A DNA stretch of 43,855 nucleotides, from the NCBI GenBank assembly GCA_016218815.1, contig JACRCX010000148.1, forward strand, positions 1 to 43,855, in the 5' to 3' direction. This DNA is from Deltaproteobacteria bacterium (GTDB lineage Bacteria > Myxococcota_A > Polyangia > DRWM01 > JAAZOP01). Under the pieces are notes generated by a model that saw only the letters and a list, made by a program, of their open reading frames with translations, did not search any database and was not told where the DNA came from. A program made the position numbers and the translations under genes. Below, one piece after another: positions 8,603 through 17,030 of the stretch; the first letter of the stretch is position 1; each line of letters begins with the position of its first letter.

Positions 8603-8741
8603 GCACGAAGATGGACAGCCGCGACGGGGACGCCGCGCGCACCCCGCCTCCCGGCCCGACGCAGGACGGACCGACGACCGGGGAATCAACCCCGGGATCA
8701 CGCGCGGTGACGGCTCAGCGGCGCTCCGTGGCGCCGTGTGG

Positions 8742-8747
8742 TAAGGT
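8742..8747 (+). promoter_or_regulatory. Candidate -10 element of the Ser/Thr kinase gene
   Basis: TAAGGT preceded by GTGTGG, 29 bases before the GTG start. No convincing -35 is visible at 16-18 bases upstream. Confidence 0.25.
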
Positions 8748-8776
8748 GCGGGCCGCCGGGGGGGGGGACCGCGGTC

Positions 8777-9988
8777 GTGCGAAAGCGCGAGGCGGCACCC
8801 GTGATCGGAACGGTCATCGAAGGCAAGTACCGCCTGCTCCGCAGGGTCGGAGCCGGCGGCTTCGCGGAAGTCTACGAAGCGGTCCACGACCAGATCGGGC
8901 AACGCCTGGCCGTGAAGGTGATGCACAAGGAGCTCGCGCACGATCCCGCTGTGACCTCGACGTTCCTCCATGAGGCGCGCGTCGCCGCCGCGACGGGACA
9001 CGGCAGCGTCGTGCAGGTCTTCGACGTCGGGACCCTCGGCACCGGCGAGCCGTTCATCGTGATGGAGTTCCTCGAGGGCGAGCCTCTCTCCGAGCGGCTC
9101 GACCGCCAGCGCCGACTGGGGGTCGAGGAGACGGTGGACATCGGCGTCCAGTTGCTGTTTGCGCTCGACGCCGTGCACCGGGCGGGGGTCGTGCACCGCG
9201 ACATCAAGCCGGAGAATGTCTTCCTGGAGAGCCGTCCCGGCCAGGCGCGCTGGGTCAAGGTCATCGATTTCGGCGTGGCGCGACTGTTGTCCGAGGGCGC
9301 GAACGCGGCGAAGTCCCCGGCGGGCGAGGTGGTCATGGGGACGCCGTTCTACGCGTCGCCGGAGCAGATCCGCGGCAACCGTCTCATCGACGGACGAGCC
9401 GACATCTACGCCGTGGGCGTGATGATGTTCGAGATGCTGGCGGGGGACGTCCCGTTCCGCGGAGGCACGGCCCAGGACGTCTTCGCCGCGGCGTTGACGC
9501 AGCCCTACCCTGCGTTGCGCGCGCTGCGCCCCGATGTCTCGGACGAGCTGGAGGACGTCCTCCGCCAGGCAACGGCCCGCAACCGGGACGGGCGGTTCGC
9601 CACGGCGGCGGAGTTCGCGGTGGCCCTGCGTGCGCTGGGCCCCCACGTCTTCTCTGTTCGCGTTTCACACGCCGACATGGCGATGTTCGCCCCGGCCGAG
9701 GTCGCCGGGCCGGCGGGAGTTCCGGCCGGCGTACAGGCTCACCTCCGGGTCACGCCCGGGCCCGACGACACCGTCGAGGCTGCGGTCGCCATGGAGGCGG
9801 AATGCCTCTGGGAGGTCCGCGACGGACCGCCCGCGGTCACGGTGGTGTTCCAGGGGCCCGGAGCGTTCACCGAGCGGTATCGTGCGGCGGCCGGCCTGTC
9901 CCTCACCATCACGGGACTGCGGCCCGGCGCTTCCTTGGCCGGCGGCGCCCTCGGTGCCACCGACGATCCGGAACCCCGCGAACGCTAG
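8777..9988 (+). CDS. Hanks-type serine/threonine protein kinase, cytosolic
   Basis: 403 residues. The kinase domain spans about 16-285 with all core motifs: glycine loop VGAGGFAEVYEA, AVKVM lysine, HRDIKPEN (catalytic Asp 142), DFG (Asp 164) and GTPFYASPEQ in the activation segment. The last ~115 residues form a separate beta-rich domain I cannot name. No membrane helix is visible, unlike many PASTA or sensor kinases, so it is probably soluble. It should phosphorylate Ser/Thr on unknown partners; the convergent stressosome operon 22 bases away is a possible but unproven target. The start is uncertain: GTG 8777 fits the candidate -10, and GTG 8801 would give MIGTVIEGKYRL, which also looks normal for the family. 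Confidence 0.9.
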   Translation: MRKREAAPVIGTVIEGKYRLLRRVGAGGFAEVYEAVHDQIGQRLAVKVMHKELAHDPAVTSTFLHEARVAAATGHGSVVQVFDVGTLGTGEPFIVMEFLEGEPLSERLDRQRRLGVEETVDIGVQLLFALDAVHRAGVVHRDIKPENVFLESRPGQARWVKVIDFGVARLLSEGANAAKSPAGEVVMGTPFYASPEQIRGNRLIDGRADIYAVGVMMFEMLAGDVPFRGGTAQDVFAAALTQPYPALRALRPDVSDELEDVLRQATARNRDGRFATAAEFAVALRALGPHVFSVRVSHADMAMFAPAEVAGPAGVPAGVQAHLRVTPGPDDTVEAAVAMEAECLWEVRDGPPAVTVVFQGPGAFTERYRAAAGLSLTITGLRPGASLAGGALGATDDPEPRER

Positions 9989-10010
9989 CGGGCGCGGCCG
10001 ATCCCCGGCG

Positions 10011-10463
10011 TCAGCGCCCCGGGACTCGTGCCCACCTGCGGGCCGCGACGCGCAACCCCGACGGGACGAGGTTCTGCAGCTGCACGTCGTCGGTCAGCCT
10101 GCGCACGGCGCCCAGTCCCACGCCGCGTCCGCGCAGCCGCCGCGGATCCTCGTCCCCGGCCAGGAACCGGCCCTCCGAGTAGCCGTCGGCGAAGACGATC
10201 GCAGCGTCCGGGACGCCGGGGCCCGAGTCCTCGGCGACGACCTCGACTCCGGGACGTGGAGCGGTCAGGCGGGAGAGCGTCAACCTGCCCCGGCCCGCGA
10301 ACTTGACGATGTTGCTGGCCAGCTCGCTGGCCGCGATGCCCAACGCCCATGCGGCCTGCTCGTCCAGCCCGGCCTCGCGGGCGAACCGCACGGTGAGCGC
10401 CCCGCAGCACGAGACATCCGTCCCGGCGTCGATCGGCCACGAACGCACGAGGGCCGGCGCCAC
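10011..10463 (-). CDS. HATPase-fold anti-sigma/switch kinase, RsbT/RsbW-like
   Basis: About 150 residues of a GHKL ATPase of the RsbT/RsbW/SpoIIAB kind. The N-box is ASELASNIVKFAG, the G1 box EDSGPGVP, and the G2-like lid RGRGVGLGAVRR. Such proteins are Ser kinases for STAS-domain antagonists and/or bind a sigma factor. It is the last gene of the stressosome operon and the second ATPase of that operon, so it may be the output switch. The start is poorly defined. GTG 10463 gives a domain-sized product after the upstream stop; ATG 10523 would overlap the previous gene by 35 bases, and neither has a clear ribosome binding site. Confidence 0.8.
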   Translation of the reverse strand: MAPALVRSWPIDAGTDVSCCGALTVRFAREAGLDEQAAWALGIAASELASNIVKFAGRGRLTLSRLTAPRPGVEVVAEDSGPGVPDAAIVFADGYSEGRFLAGDEDPRRLRGRGVGLGAVRRLTDDVQLQNLVPSGLRVAARRWARVPGR

Positions 10464-10488
10464 GGCCCCGGCCCGCGCGCCGGACCCG

Positions 10489-11055
10489 TCACAAGCGGAC
10501 GGCAATGCAGGTCGCGTCGTCATGAGCCAGACCGTGGGCGGCGAGGACCCGCTCCGCCAGCAGCTGCACCGGCAGCCGGGCGTAGTCCTCCACAACCATG
10601 CGGCGGGAGATGCCGTCGGAATACAGCACGATCAGATCGCCCTCGTGGGCGGCGTACTCGTAGCAGACGACCTTCCGCACGCGCCGACCGAGCACGCCGG
10701 GCACGCTGATCGGTCGCACGCGCTCGCGGCAGACGGACTGGACCTCGATGTTGCCGACGCCGGCGAACTGCATGCGCCCCGCGCCCGAGTCGATGCGCAG
10801 CACGGCGACGGCCGCGCCGCGAGTCGATGCCATGTCGTCGCTGGCGAGGCGAACGAGCTGCTCGAGCCCCGCGGCGGCGTGACGCTCGATCGCCGCGCAG
10901 AACCGTTCGGCTGCCTCGCGGGCCTGCGGGCCGTGCCCGGCGCCGTCGGCGAGCGCCACGGTGGTCACCTGTTCGCCGGAGAGCACGCGCACGACGTCGC
11001 CGCACTCGGTCTCGCCGGCCGCGACATGTTGCGCGAAGCCGATGTCGGGCTTCAT
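10489..11055 (-). CDS. rsbX: PP2C/SpoIIE-type phosphatase, RsbX-like
   Basis: 188 residues, a single-domain SpoIIE/PP2C phosphatase. The metal-binding motifs are visible: ALADGAGHGPQA near the start, YSDGISRR and HDDATCIAVRL at the end. RsbX-type enzymes dephosphorylate RsbS and RsbR and reset the stressosome after RsbT has acted. The gene overlaps the upstream ATPase gene as ATGA, so the two are translationally coupled. It has no sensor domain, matching RsbX rather than the larger RsbU/RsbP phosphatases. Confidence 0.88.
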   Translation of the reverse strand: MKPDIGFAQHVAAGETECGDVVRVLSGEQVTTVALADGAGHGPQAREAAERFCAAIERHAAAGLEQLVRLASDDMASTRGAAVAVLRIDSGAGRMQFAGVGNIEVQSVCRERVRPISVPGVLGRRVRKVVCYEYAAHEGDLIVLYSDGISRRMVVEDYARLPVQLLAERVLAAHGLAHDDATCIAVRL

Positions 11056-11705
11056 GTGAGAAACGCCCTGACGACGACCTCGGTCCCCTGCCCCGCCGCC
11101 GTCTTGATCTCGAACTGGTCCACGAGATTGCGCGTCCCGCGCAGGCCCATCCCCATGCCGGTCCGCGACCGGTACTCGCCGCTGAGCACGGTGGCGAGGT
11201 GTGGAATGCCCGGCCCGCGGTCGCGGGCCACGATCTCGATGCCGGGGGGATTCGTGGCCAGGGTCGCCAGCTCGATCACCCCCGTGCCGGCGTACTGCAC
11301 GATGTTCCGCGCGAGCTCGGAGATGGCGGTCGCCACCTTCACCTGGAACGAGGCCGAGAAACCGATCTGCTGGCACAGGCTGCGCCCGGCGGAGCGGACC
11401 GTGACGATGTCCCACTCCGTGTTCACCGGCAGCGAGACCCGGCTCTGCTGTTCCACCTGCCCCTCGACGTGCGACTCGAGCAGATGTGCGACGTTCCGCA
11501 GGCAGCGATCCTGCGCCTCGCGGTCGGCGAGATAGAGACGGACACCGCGTTCGATCTGGTGCAACAGGCGCCGGCCGTCCCCCGGTTGCGGGCGCTGCAT
11601 GTCCACGTGCGCGCGCGCCAGCCCCATGGTCAGCACCGACCGGGCCGAGACCGCGCTCAGGTGGCGGCCGAGCACGTCGAGCAGCACGGATTCGGGCTGT
11701 GTCAT
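11052..11705 (-). CDS. rsbT: RsbT-like switch kinase with an N-terminal extension
   Basis: 217 residues. The C-terminal ~130 form an RsbT-type GHKL domain: ISELARNIVQYAGTG (N-box), ARDRGPGIP (G1), RTGMGMGLRGTRNLVD (G2), GTEVVVRAFL at the end. RsbT is normally about 133 residues, so the first ~80 residues (LARAHVD, RRLLHQIERGVRLYLADREA, largely helical) are an extra domain I do not recognise. In stressosomes RsbT phosphorylates RsbS and RsbR, is released, and activates a downstream target. It overlaps the RsbS gene (ATGA at 11705-11702). Confidence 0.88.
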   Translation of the reverse strand: MTQPESVLLDVLGRHLSAVSARSVLTMGLARAHVDMQRPQPGDGRRLLHQIERGVRLYLADREAQDRCLRNVAHLLESHVEGQVEQQSRVSLPVNTEWDIVTVRSAGRSLCQQIGFSASFQVKVATAISELARNIVQYAGTGVIELATLATNPPGIEIVARDRGPGIPHLATVLSGEYRSRTGMGMGLRGTRNLVDQFEIKTAAGQGTEVVVRAFLT

Positions 11706-12127
11706 GCGGACGTGTCCTGCCCCGTGGAACGAGTCGCGGCCTCGCGGCGGAGGTCCTGGAGCAGCTCGAGCGCGGCGTCCAGATTCAACGCCGAGCGGAC
11801 GACCTTCAGATCCACGCCCATCTCGACGAGCGTGATCGCCACCAGCGGGCTGACGCCGCAGATGACGGTGAGCACGCCCATAAGCCGGGCCACCAGCGCG
11901 ATGTCCCGGATGGTGCGCGAGATGTAGCTGTCCATCAGGTCGACGCCCGAGACGTCGATGACCAGCCCTAGCGCACCCGAGGAATCGATGGCGTGCGTGA
12001 CGTCGTCCTTGAGCTGGGCCACGAGTCGATCGCTCAACGAGAACTGGATCGACACGACGAGGTTGTCGGCCAGGCGGATGATCGGGATCCGGCCGACGTC
12101 CTGCGGGTGGAGCTCCCCGGAGTGCAT
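11702..12127 (-). CDS. rsbS: RsbS-like single STAS-domain stressosome scaffold
   Basis: 141 residues. It is one STAS domain with the RsbS hallmark LVIDVSGVDLMDSYISRTI, where the Ser in MDSY is the expected RsbT phosphorylation site, followed by VARLMGVLTVICGVSP and LVEMGVDLKVV. RsbS co-assembles with RsbR into the stressosome shell and traps RsbT. A short Ser/Thr-rich tail follows the domain. The gene lies 6 bases after the RsbR-like gene, in the standard R-S-T-X order. Confidence 0.92.
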   Translation of the reverse strand: MHSGELHPQDVGRIPIIRLADNLVVSIQFSLSDRLVAQLKDDVTHAIDSSGALGLVIDVSGVDLMDSYISRTIRDIALVARLMGVLTVICGVSPLVAITLVEMGVDLKVVRSALNLDAALELLQDLRREAATRSTGQDTSA

Positions 12128-12133
12128 GGTCCG

Positions 12134-13105
12134 CTAGCCCCGCGCGGCCGCCGACGGCAGCGCCGTCGCGCCCATCTGCCGGATGCACTCGCGCAGCCCC
12201 TCCCGCAAGTTGCGCAGCGTGGCCACGGCCGACAGATCCACGCCGATCTCCACCAGGGTCTGCGCCACGGCGGGGCGGATTCCCGTGATGACGCACTTCG
12301 AGCCGAGCAACTGCACTGCCTGGACCATCTTGATGAAGTGATCGGCAGTCCTCGTGTCGACGACCTCCACCCCGGTGATGTCGAGGATCACGAACCGCGA
12401 CTGCCGGGAGGTGATCTCCGTCAGCAACCGCTCCATGATCTCCGCCGAGCGACGCGAGTCGACCACGCCGATGACCGGCAGCGCCAGGACGTTGTCCCAG
12501 ACCTGCAGGATCGGCGTGGACAGCTCGTGGATCATCATCCTCTGCCGCTCGATCAGCTCGAGCTTCTGGTCCAGCTCGCGGTTGGCCGTCTGCAGCGCGT
12601 CGACCGAGGTGCTGATCCGCCCGACCGTCTCGTTCACCGTCCGGGCCAGGCTCTGCATGATCGGGTTGGGGACGTCCTCGGCGGCCTTCGCCGAGTAGTC
12701 CCCCGCCGCCACCCGCACCAGAACGTCGAACGCGTCCGAGATGCCGATGACCATCTCCTCGACCTCCGAATCGTGGTGCTCGCCCTCCGTTCCGGCCGCG
12801 GGCTTCCAGCGATCCCGCAGCTCGCGCGCACCCTCGAACTTCGCTCCCTCCTCCGTGACGACCCGGCGGTAGAAGTCGCAGAGCAGGCAGCTCGCGAACT
12901 TGCGGGCGAAGGTCCCCTGGGTCTTCCCGCCGCAGAACGTGCCGGCGACGACCCAGCACGCACGGCCCCCGTTGACGCCGCGATTCGCCCCGTTGATCGC
13001 GACCTCGGAGGCGGCCGGACAGACGCCCAATTCGGAGATCTTGGCGCCGCCGGGCTCGCGGCCGCACTTCTTGGACTCCCAACAGTTCAGCATCGCATCA
13101 GGCAC
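12134..13105 (-). CDS. RsbR-like STAS protein with an N-terminal Cys-rich two-CW domain
   Basis: 323 residues in three parts. Residues 5-90 are a Cys-rich 'two-CW' domain: NCWESKKCG, a Cys-Pro at 29-30, ACWVVAGTFCGG, then CLLCDFY. That gives seven cysteines at about 8, 14, 29, 50, 58, 73 and 76. Residues ~110-180 look like a HAMP-like, coiled linker (VNETVGRISTSVDALQTANR). The rest is an RsbR-type STAS domain with both regulatory Thr positions, LDITGVEVVDT and VITGIRPA. RsbR proteins normally sense through a globin, PAS or similar N-domain; here a metal or Fe-S binding redox sensor is the likely replacement (inference). GTG 13105 is chosen because GGGAGG lies 5 bases upstream; ATG 13093 is 17 bases away from it. 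Confidence 0.9.
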   Translation of the reverse strand: MPDAMLNCWESKKCGREPGGAKISELGVCPAASEVAINGANRGVNGGRACWVVAGTFCGGKTQGTFARKFASCLLCDFYRRVVTEEGAKFEGARELRDRWKPAAGTEGEHHDSEVEEMVIGISDAFDVLVRVAAGDYSAKAAEDVPNPIMQSLARTVNETVGRISTSVDALQTANRELDQKLELIERQRMMIHELSTPILQVWDNVLALPVIGVVDSRRSAEIMERLLTEITSRQSRFVILDITGVEVVDTRTADHFIKMVQAVQLLGSKCVITGIRPAVAQTLVEIGVDLSAVATLRNLREGLRECIRQMGATALPSAAARG

Positions 13106-13411
13106 AGCGACCTCCCGGTTTCCCCCCCGGTTGGCCACGGCCCCCCCCCAAGAAGATTGGTCCTGCCGTACCGCGACGACCACTCGGGGCCGCCCACCAG
13201 GCGGGCCGAGCTGCGGCGTCAGCAACAGTGGCGGAAATCTACGACCAGTGCAATGGTATTTGTGGGCGGGCAGCCGGAGACGCGGGGCCTCGAACGTAGG
13301 GTGTTCGCTTCCGCACGCCCGGCCCGGTCCGGAATTTCCCGTTCCGCGCCCCTACCGTCTACAGTGGGTTGATGCGGCGCTGCCACGCGGGAAGCGCGCC
13401 GCGAGGACGTC
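13106..13411. other. Divergent intergenic region between stressosome operon and hydrolase genes
   Basis: About 306 bases with no reading frame I trust. It holds runs of C/G near 13125-13150 close to the RsbR start, and a TACAGT at 13360-13365 that could be a -10 for the hydrolase gene. No clear -35 element or palindromic operator was found. Confidence 0.5.
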
Positions 13412-14407
13412 ATGGGACTGGGAGCCGCCGAAGTCGGGAGGTTGCGCCGGGAGTTGCGCCGGATGGGCGCGGGCCGGGGAGCGGGCGTCCGGCACGAGGC
13501 CGGGCCGCGGCTGGTGCCGCAGCCGCGGGCGCCGTGGCCGCTGGTGATGCCGATGCCCGAAGCCAACGTGCGGGGGCCGGGCCGCAACCGCGCGTTCCGG
13601 CTGCCGCAGTACTTCGCGATCGCCAACGGGCTGCGCACGGCGTTCTGCGACGCGGGTCGCGGCGAGCCCGTCGTGCTGATCCACGGCCTGGCCGGCGACC
13701 TGACGCATTGGGTCTACGTCGCGCCGCGGCTGGCGGCCGACCACCGCGTCCTGGCGCTCGACCTGGCCGCCTGCGGCGAGAGCGAGCGTCCGCGCGGGCC
13801 GCTCTCGGTCAAGCTGTACGCGGAACAGGTGCGCTCGCTGCTCGACGTCGTCGGCCTCCCGCGCGCGGCGCTGGTCGGCCATTCGCTGGGCGGCATGGTC
13901 GCCGCGCAGCTCGCGCTGGAGGCGCCCGAGCGCGTCTCGAAGCTGGTGCTCATCAACCCGGCCGGCTTCCAGAGAATGCCGCTCCTCTTGCGCGCGGCCG
14001 GCCACGCGTTCCTGCGCGAGCCGCTGCTCAACACGCTCCTGCCCCCGCTGTGGAAGAAGGTGCTCGACGTGGTCTTCTGCGAAAAGAACGAGCACACGCG
14101 CGGGTTCGTGCAGAGCGTCGAATCGACCTACCGGGTGGACGACATCCACGCCATCTCCACGGTCATCGCGGGGCTCAGGCGCGACTTCCTCGAGCGGAAC
14201 TTCCTGGCCGCGCTGGATCGGCTGACGGTTCCGACGCTCCTGATGTGGGGCGCGAAGGACCTGCTGACGCCGGCGAGGGAGCTGCGCGAGGCGTCGCACC
14301 GCCTGCCGAACGTCACGACCCACGAGATCCCCCGTTGCGGGCACATGCCGCTCATCGAGCGTCCCGAGCTGACGGTCGAGCTCATTCGCTCTCACCTCGC
14401 GGCCTAG
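13412..14407 (+). CDS. Alpha/beta hydrolase
   Basis: 331 residues. From about residue 65 it is a canonical alpha/beta hydrolase. VVLIHGLAGD supplies the oxyanion strand, VGHSLGGM the nucleophile (Ser 158), WGAKDLLTP the acid and RCGHMP the His near 314. The cap region contains LLNTLLPPLWKKVLDVVF. The first ~60 residues are basic, Pro-rich and poorly structured. The substrate cannot be told from sequence; esterases and C-C hydrolases share these motifs. The start at ATG 13412 has GAGGA 4-5 bases upstream. The next gene starts 2 bases after the stop, so the two are probably cotranscribed. Confidence 0.88.
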   Translation: MGLGAAEVGRLRRELRRMGAGRGAGVRHEAGPRLVPQPRAPWPLVMPMPEANVRGPGRNRAFRLPQYFAIANGLRTAFCDAGRGEPVVLIHGLAGDLTHWVYVAPRLAADHRVLALDLAACGESERPRGPLSVKLYAEQVRSLLDVVGLPRAALVGHSLGGMVAAQLALEAPERVSKLVLINPAGFQRMPLLLRAAGHAFLREPLLNTLLPPLWKKVLDVVFCEKNEHTRGFVQSVESTYRVDDIHAISTVIAGLRRDFLERNFLAALDRLTVPTLLMWGAKDLLTPARELREASHRLPNVTTHEIPRCGHMPLIERPELTVELIRSHLAA

Positions 14408-14409
14408 GG

Positions 14410-15702
14410 ATGCTAGGCCTGGGCCGGCGACTGCGGCGTTCGTTGCGTCATGTGCGGGTGTACCCGGCCGAGGAGGTGACGCGGCGCAGCGAGGCGGAGT
14501 GCGACCCGCGAGCGGCGGGGTTGGCGCAGGACGACGTCGACGCGATCTGGCGTTCGGTCGTGCGCTTCTACCGGCAGGGGTTGCACCCGGCGATCGGCAT
14601 CTGTGTGCGCCGTGGCGGGCGGGTGGTGCTGGACCGCACGATCGGCCACCTGCGGGGAAACGCGCCGGACGACCCGCGGGACGGGCCGAAGGAGATCGCG
14701 ACTCCCGGCACGCTGTTCAACCTCTTCTCCGCGGCCAAGTCGGTGACGTCGATGCTCGTGCACCTGCTGGACGAGCGGAACCTGCTGCGGCTGGACGACG
14801 CGGTGGCCGACTTCATCCCCGAGTTCGGGCGTCACGGCAAGCACTGGATCACGATCCGCCACATCCTGACGCACCGCGCGGGCATCCCGGTGGTCCCCGA
14901 CGCGAAGGTGAACCTCGACCTGCTCGCGGATACCGGACGCATCCTCGCCCTGTTGTGCGACGCGCGGCCGGTCTCTCCTCCCGGGCGGCGCTTGGCGTAC
15001 CACGCGATCACGGGCGGTTTCATCCTGGGCGAGATCGTCCGCCGGGTGACCGGGCGCGACGTGCAGACCTTCCTGAAGGAAGAGGTGCTCGACCCGTGCG
15101 GTTTCCGGGACCTGCGCTACGGTGCGCGTCTCGAGGATTTCTCCCGGATCGCGGTCAACGCCTTCACGGGCCTCACCCCGCCCTTCCCGGCGTCGTGGCT
15201 CCTGCGCCGGGCACTGGGGGCGGACATCCGCGACGTGGTGGCGATGTCGAACGACCCGCGGTTCCTGACGGCGCTCATCCCGTCGGGGAACGTCCAGTGC
15301 ACGGCGAACGACGCGTGCCGGTTCTTCCAGCTCCTCCTGAACGGCGGCGCGATCGACGGGGCGCGAGCCTTCGCCCCGGCGACGGTGCGGCGCGCGGTGG
15401 CCGAGCAGACCTACTTCGCGTTCGACTTCACGATGTGGCTGCCGATCGGCTACGGCATGGGGTTCATGCTGGGGCACGAGTGGGCGAGCCTGTACGGTCC
15501 GAGGGCGCCGCACGCGTTCGGGCACATCGGGTTCACCAACGTGCTGGTGTGGGCCGATCCGGACCGCGACCTCGCCGTGGCGCTCCTCAACTCCGGCAAG
15601 CCGATGATCAACCCCGAGCTGATCTGGTGGTACGACCTGACGCGGGTCATCGCCTCGCGCTGCGCAGCCACGCCAGGAAGCGGAAGACGCCCTGGAGGGT
15701 GA
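14410..15702 (+). CDS. Serine beta-lactamase-fold hydrolase (class C/EstB type)
   Basis: 430 residues. The serine beta-lactamase fold is shown by LFNLFSAAKSVTSM (SxxK, Ser 107 and Lys 110), the YHAITGGFILGEIV segment in the place of the YxN motif, and HAFGHIGFTN in the place of the KTG strand. Such proteins are usually esterases or peptidase-like enzymes rather than true antibiotic hydrolases. No signal peptide is visible, so it is probably cytosolic. It begins 2 bases after the upstream alpha/beta hydrolase gene, and its 3' end overlaps the convergent lipase gene by 56 bases. Confidence 0.87.
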   Translation: MLGLGRRLRRSLRHVRVYPAEEVTRRSEAECDPRAAGLAQDDVDAIWRSVVRFYRQGLHPAIGICVRRGGRVVLDRTIGHLRGNAPDDPRDGPKEIATPGTLFNLFSAAKSVTSMLVHLLDERNLLRLDDAVADFIPEFGRHGKHWITIRHILTHRAGIPVVPDAKVNLDLLADTGRILALLCDARPVSPPGRRLAYHAITGGFILGEIVRRVTGRDVQTFLKEEVLDPCGFRDLRYGARLEDFSRIAVNAFTGLTPPFPASWLLRRALGADIRDVVAMSNDPRFLTALIPSGNVQCTANDACRFFQLLLNGGAIDGARAFAPATVRRAVAEQTYFAFDFTMWLPIGYGMGFMLGHEWASLYGPRAPHAFGHIGFTNVLVWADPDRDLAVALLNSGKPMINPELIWWYDLTRVIASRCAATPGSGRRPGG

Positions 15703-16891
15703 GGTCGGCGCGGGGCGAGTGGAAGACGTCGAAGGCGTGCTGGCCGCCGGGAATCTCGGCGTAGACGACCGGCGCCTTCGAGACCGCCCGCAGGGCGCGG
15801 GCGAAGCTCCGCGCCCCGGCGACGGGGGCCAGGACGTCGATCGAGCCGTGCACGACGAGGAACGGGGGCGCGTCGGGGCGCACGCGCGCCAGCGGCGATG
15901 CCTTGTCGTAGGCCACGGGGTCCTTCTCCGGCGTGGTCTTCATCACCACGGCCTGCACGACGCGGATGCCACGCGGGTCGGGCCACAGCCGCTCCCGATC
16001 CGCGAAATCATACACCCCGTAGATCGGCACGCAGCCCGCCAGCGTCGTGTCGGCGGTCTCGAAGCCCGGCTGGTACTCGGGGTCGTTCGGCGTCAGCGCC
16101 GCCAGCGCCGCCAGGTGCGCCCCGGCGGAGATCCCCGAGGCGACGACGAACGACGGATCGGCGCCCAACTCCCCGGCGCGCTCGCGCAGCCAGGCGATGC
16201 CGTGCTTCACGTCCACGAGATGCTCGGGAAACGTGGCGCGGGGGCTGAGCCGGTACTCGACCGAGGCGCAGACCCACCCCTGCGCCGCCAGGTCGTGGAG
16301 CAGCGGTTGTCCCTGGTGCTCGCGGTGGCCGATCACCCAGCCCCCGCCGTGGACGAAAACCAGCAGCGGCGCCCGGGCCGTCCGCACCCGCGGCAGGAAC
16401 AGATCGAGGCACAGCTCCCGGCCGTCCGGGAGTCGCGCGAACGGCACGTTCCGGCGGACCTCGACGTCCCGCCGCCGCGGCGTCGGCAGCGCCCAGCGCC
16501 AGGCCTGCGGGCGTCGCGGCAGCCGGTCGGCGAGCGGACGGTCGATGAAGTCCGTCCAGCGCGGCCCCAGCGCCTCGGCCAGCGCGTCCTCGATGGCCCG
16601 GCGCGCGCGGAAGCCGCGCAGCCAACATAGGGCGAGCAGGGCGACGTTGAGCCCCCAAAGGCTCAGCCCGATCTGTCCCGCGGCGTCGTGCACGGCCCCG
16701 GCCCGGGCGAGCCACAGGGCGATCACCACCTGGATGACGGCGTGGTGGAGGGCGAGCTCGGCGGTGAGCCAGGAGGGGAAGAAGCTCAGGCCGACGGACA
16801 GCTCGACGGGACGGTAGATCGGCCGGAAGGCATTTCCGGTGAACGCCAGCAGCACGATGCCCAGGGCGAGCGTCCAGTGCGAGACGTCCAT
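15647..16891 (-). CDS. Membrane-anchored alpha/beta hydrolase (esterase/lipase, HGGG type)
   Basis: 414 residues. Three hydrophobic segments in the first ~95 residues (near 7-25, 48-65 and 75-92) should anchor it in the membrane. An alpha/beta hydrolase of the BD-FAE/hormone-sensitive-lipase-like kind follows: FVHGGGW (181-185, oxyanion hole), GISAGA (nucleophile Ser 256), SIDVLAP (Asp) and GGQHAFD (His). It likely hydrolyses a lipid or acyl ester at the membrane. ATG 16891 gives a sensible first membrane segment; its GGAGG is rather distant (12 bases). Convergent with the beta-lactamase-fold gene. Confidence 0.88.
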   Translation of the reverse strand: MDVSHWTLALGIVLLAFTGNAFRPIYRPVELSVGLSFFPSWLTAELALHHAVIQVVIALWLARAGAVHDAAGQIGLSLWGLNVALLALCWLRGFRARRAIEDALAEALGPRWTDFIDRPLADRLPRRPQAWRWALPTPRRRDVEVRRNVPFARLPDGRELCLDLFLPRVRTARAPLLVFVHGGGWVIGHREHQGQPLLHDLAAQGWVCASVEYRLSPRATFPEHLVDVKHGIAWLRERAGELGADPSFVVASGISAGAHLAALAALTPNDPEYQPGFETADTTLAGCVPIYGVYDFADRERLWPDPRGIRVVQAVVMKTTPEKDPVAYDKASPLARVRPDAPPFLVVHGSIDVLAPVAGARSFARALRAVSKAPVVYAEIPGGQHAFDVFHSPRADLTLQGVFRFLAWLRSARR

Positions 16892-16932
16892 CGCTTTCCC
16901 GGGCCTCCTTCGTCCTCGCGGCAGAAACTTTG

Positions 16933-16962
16933 ACCATACTCTCTTCGGCGCAGCGATTCCAA
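16933..16962 (-). promoter_or_regulatory. Candidate promoter of the membrane esterase gene
   Basis: On the minus strand TTGGAA (16962-16957) and TATGGT (16938-16933) are 18 bases apart and end 42 bases before the ATG at 16891. Confidence 0.35.
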
Positions 16963-17030
16963 TGGCAAGCGGGTCGGGGATCGGCTCTAGTACCCCCGTC
17001 CGGGGGGGAACCCGAGAGAGGAGGAAGCGC

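Noticed and set aside
13106..13411. Small gene or structured RNA in the divergent gap
   Set aside because: No frame with a ribosome binding site and no convincing stem series was found on either strand.
14410..15702. Antibiotic-resistance beta-lactamase
   Set aside because: No signal peptide, an altered second motif (YHA) and an operon with an alpha/beta hydrolase point to an esterase-like enzyme of the same fold.
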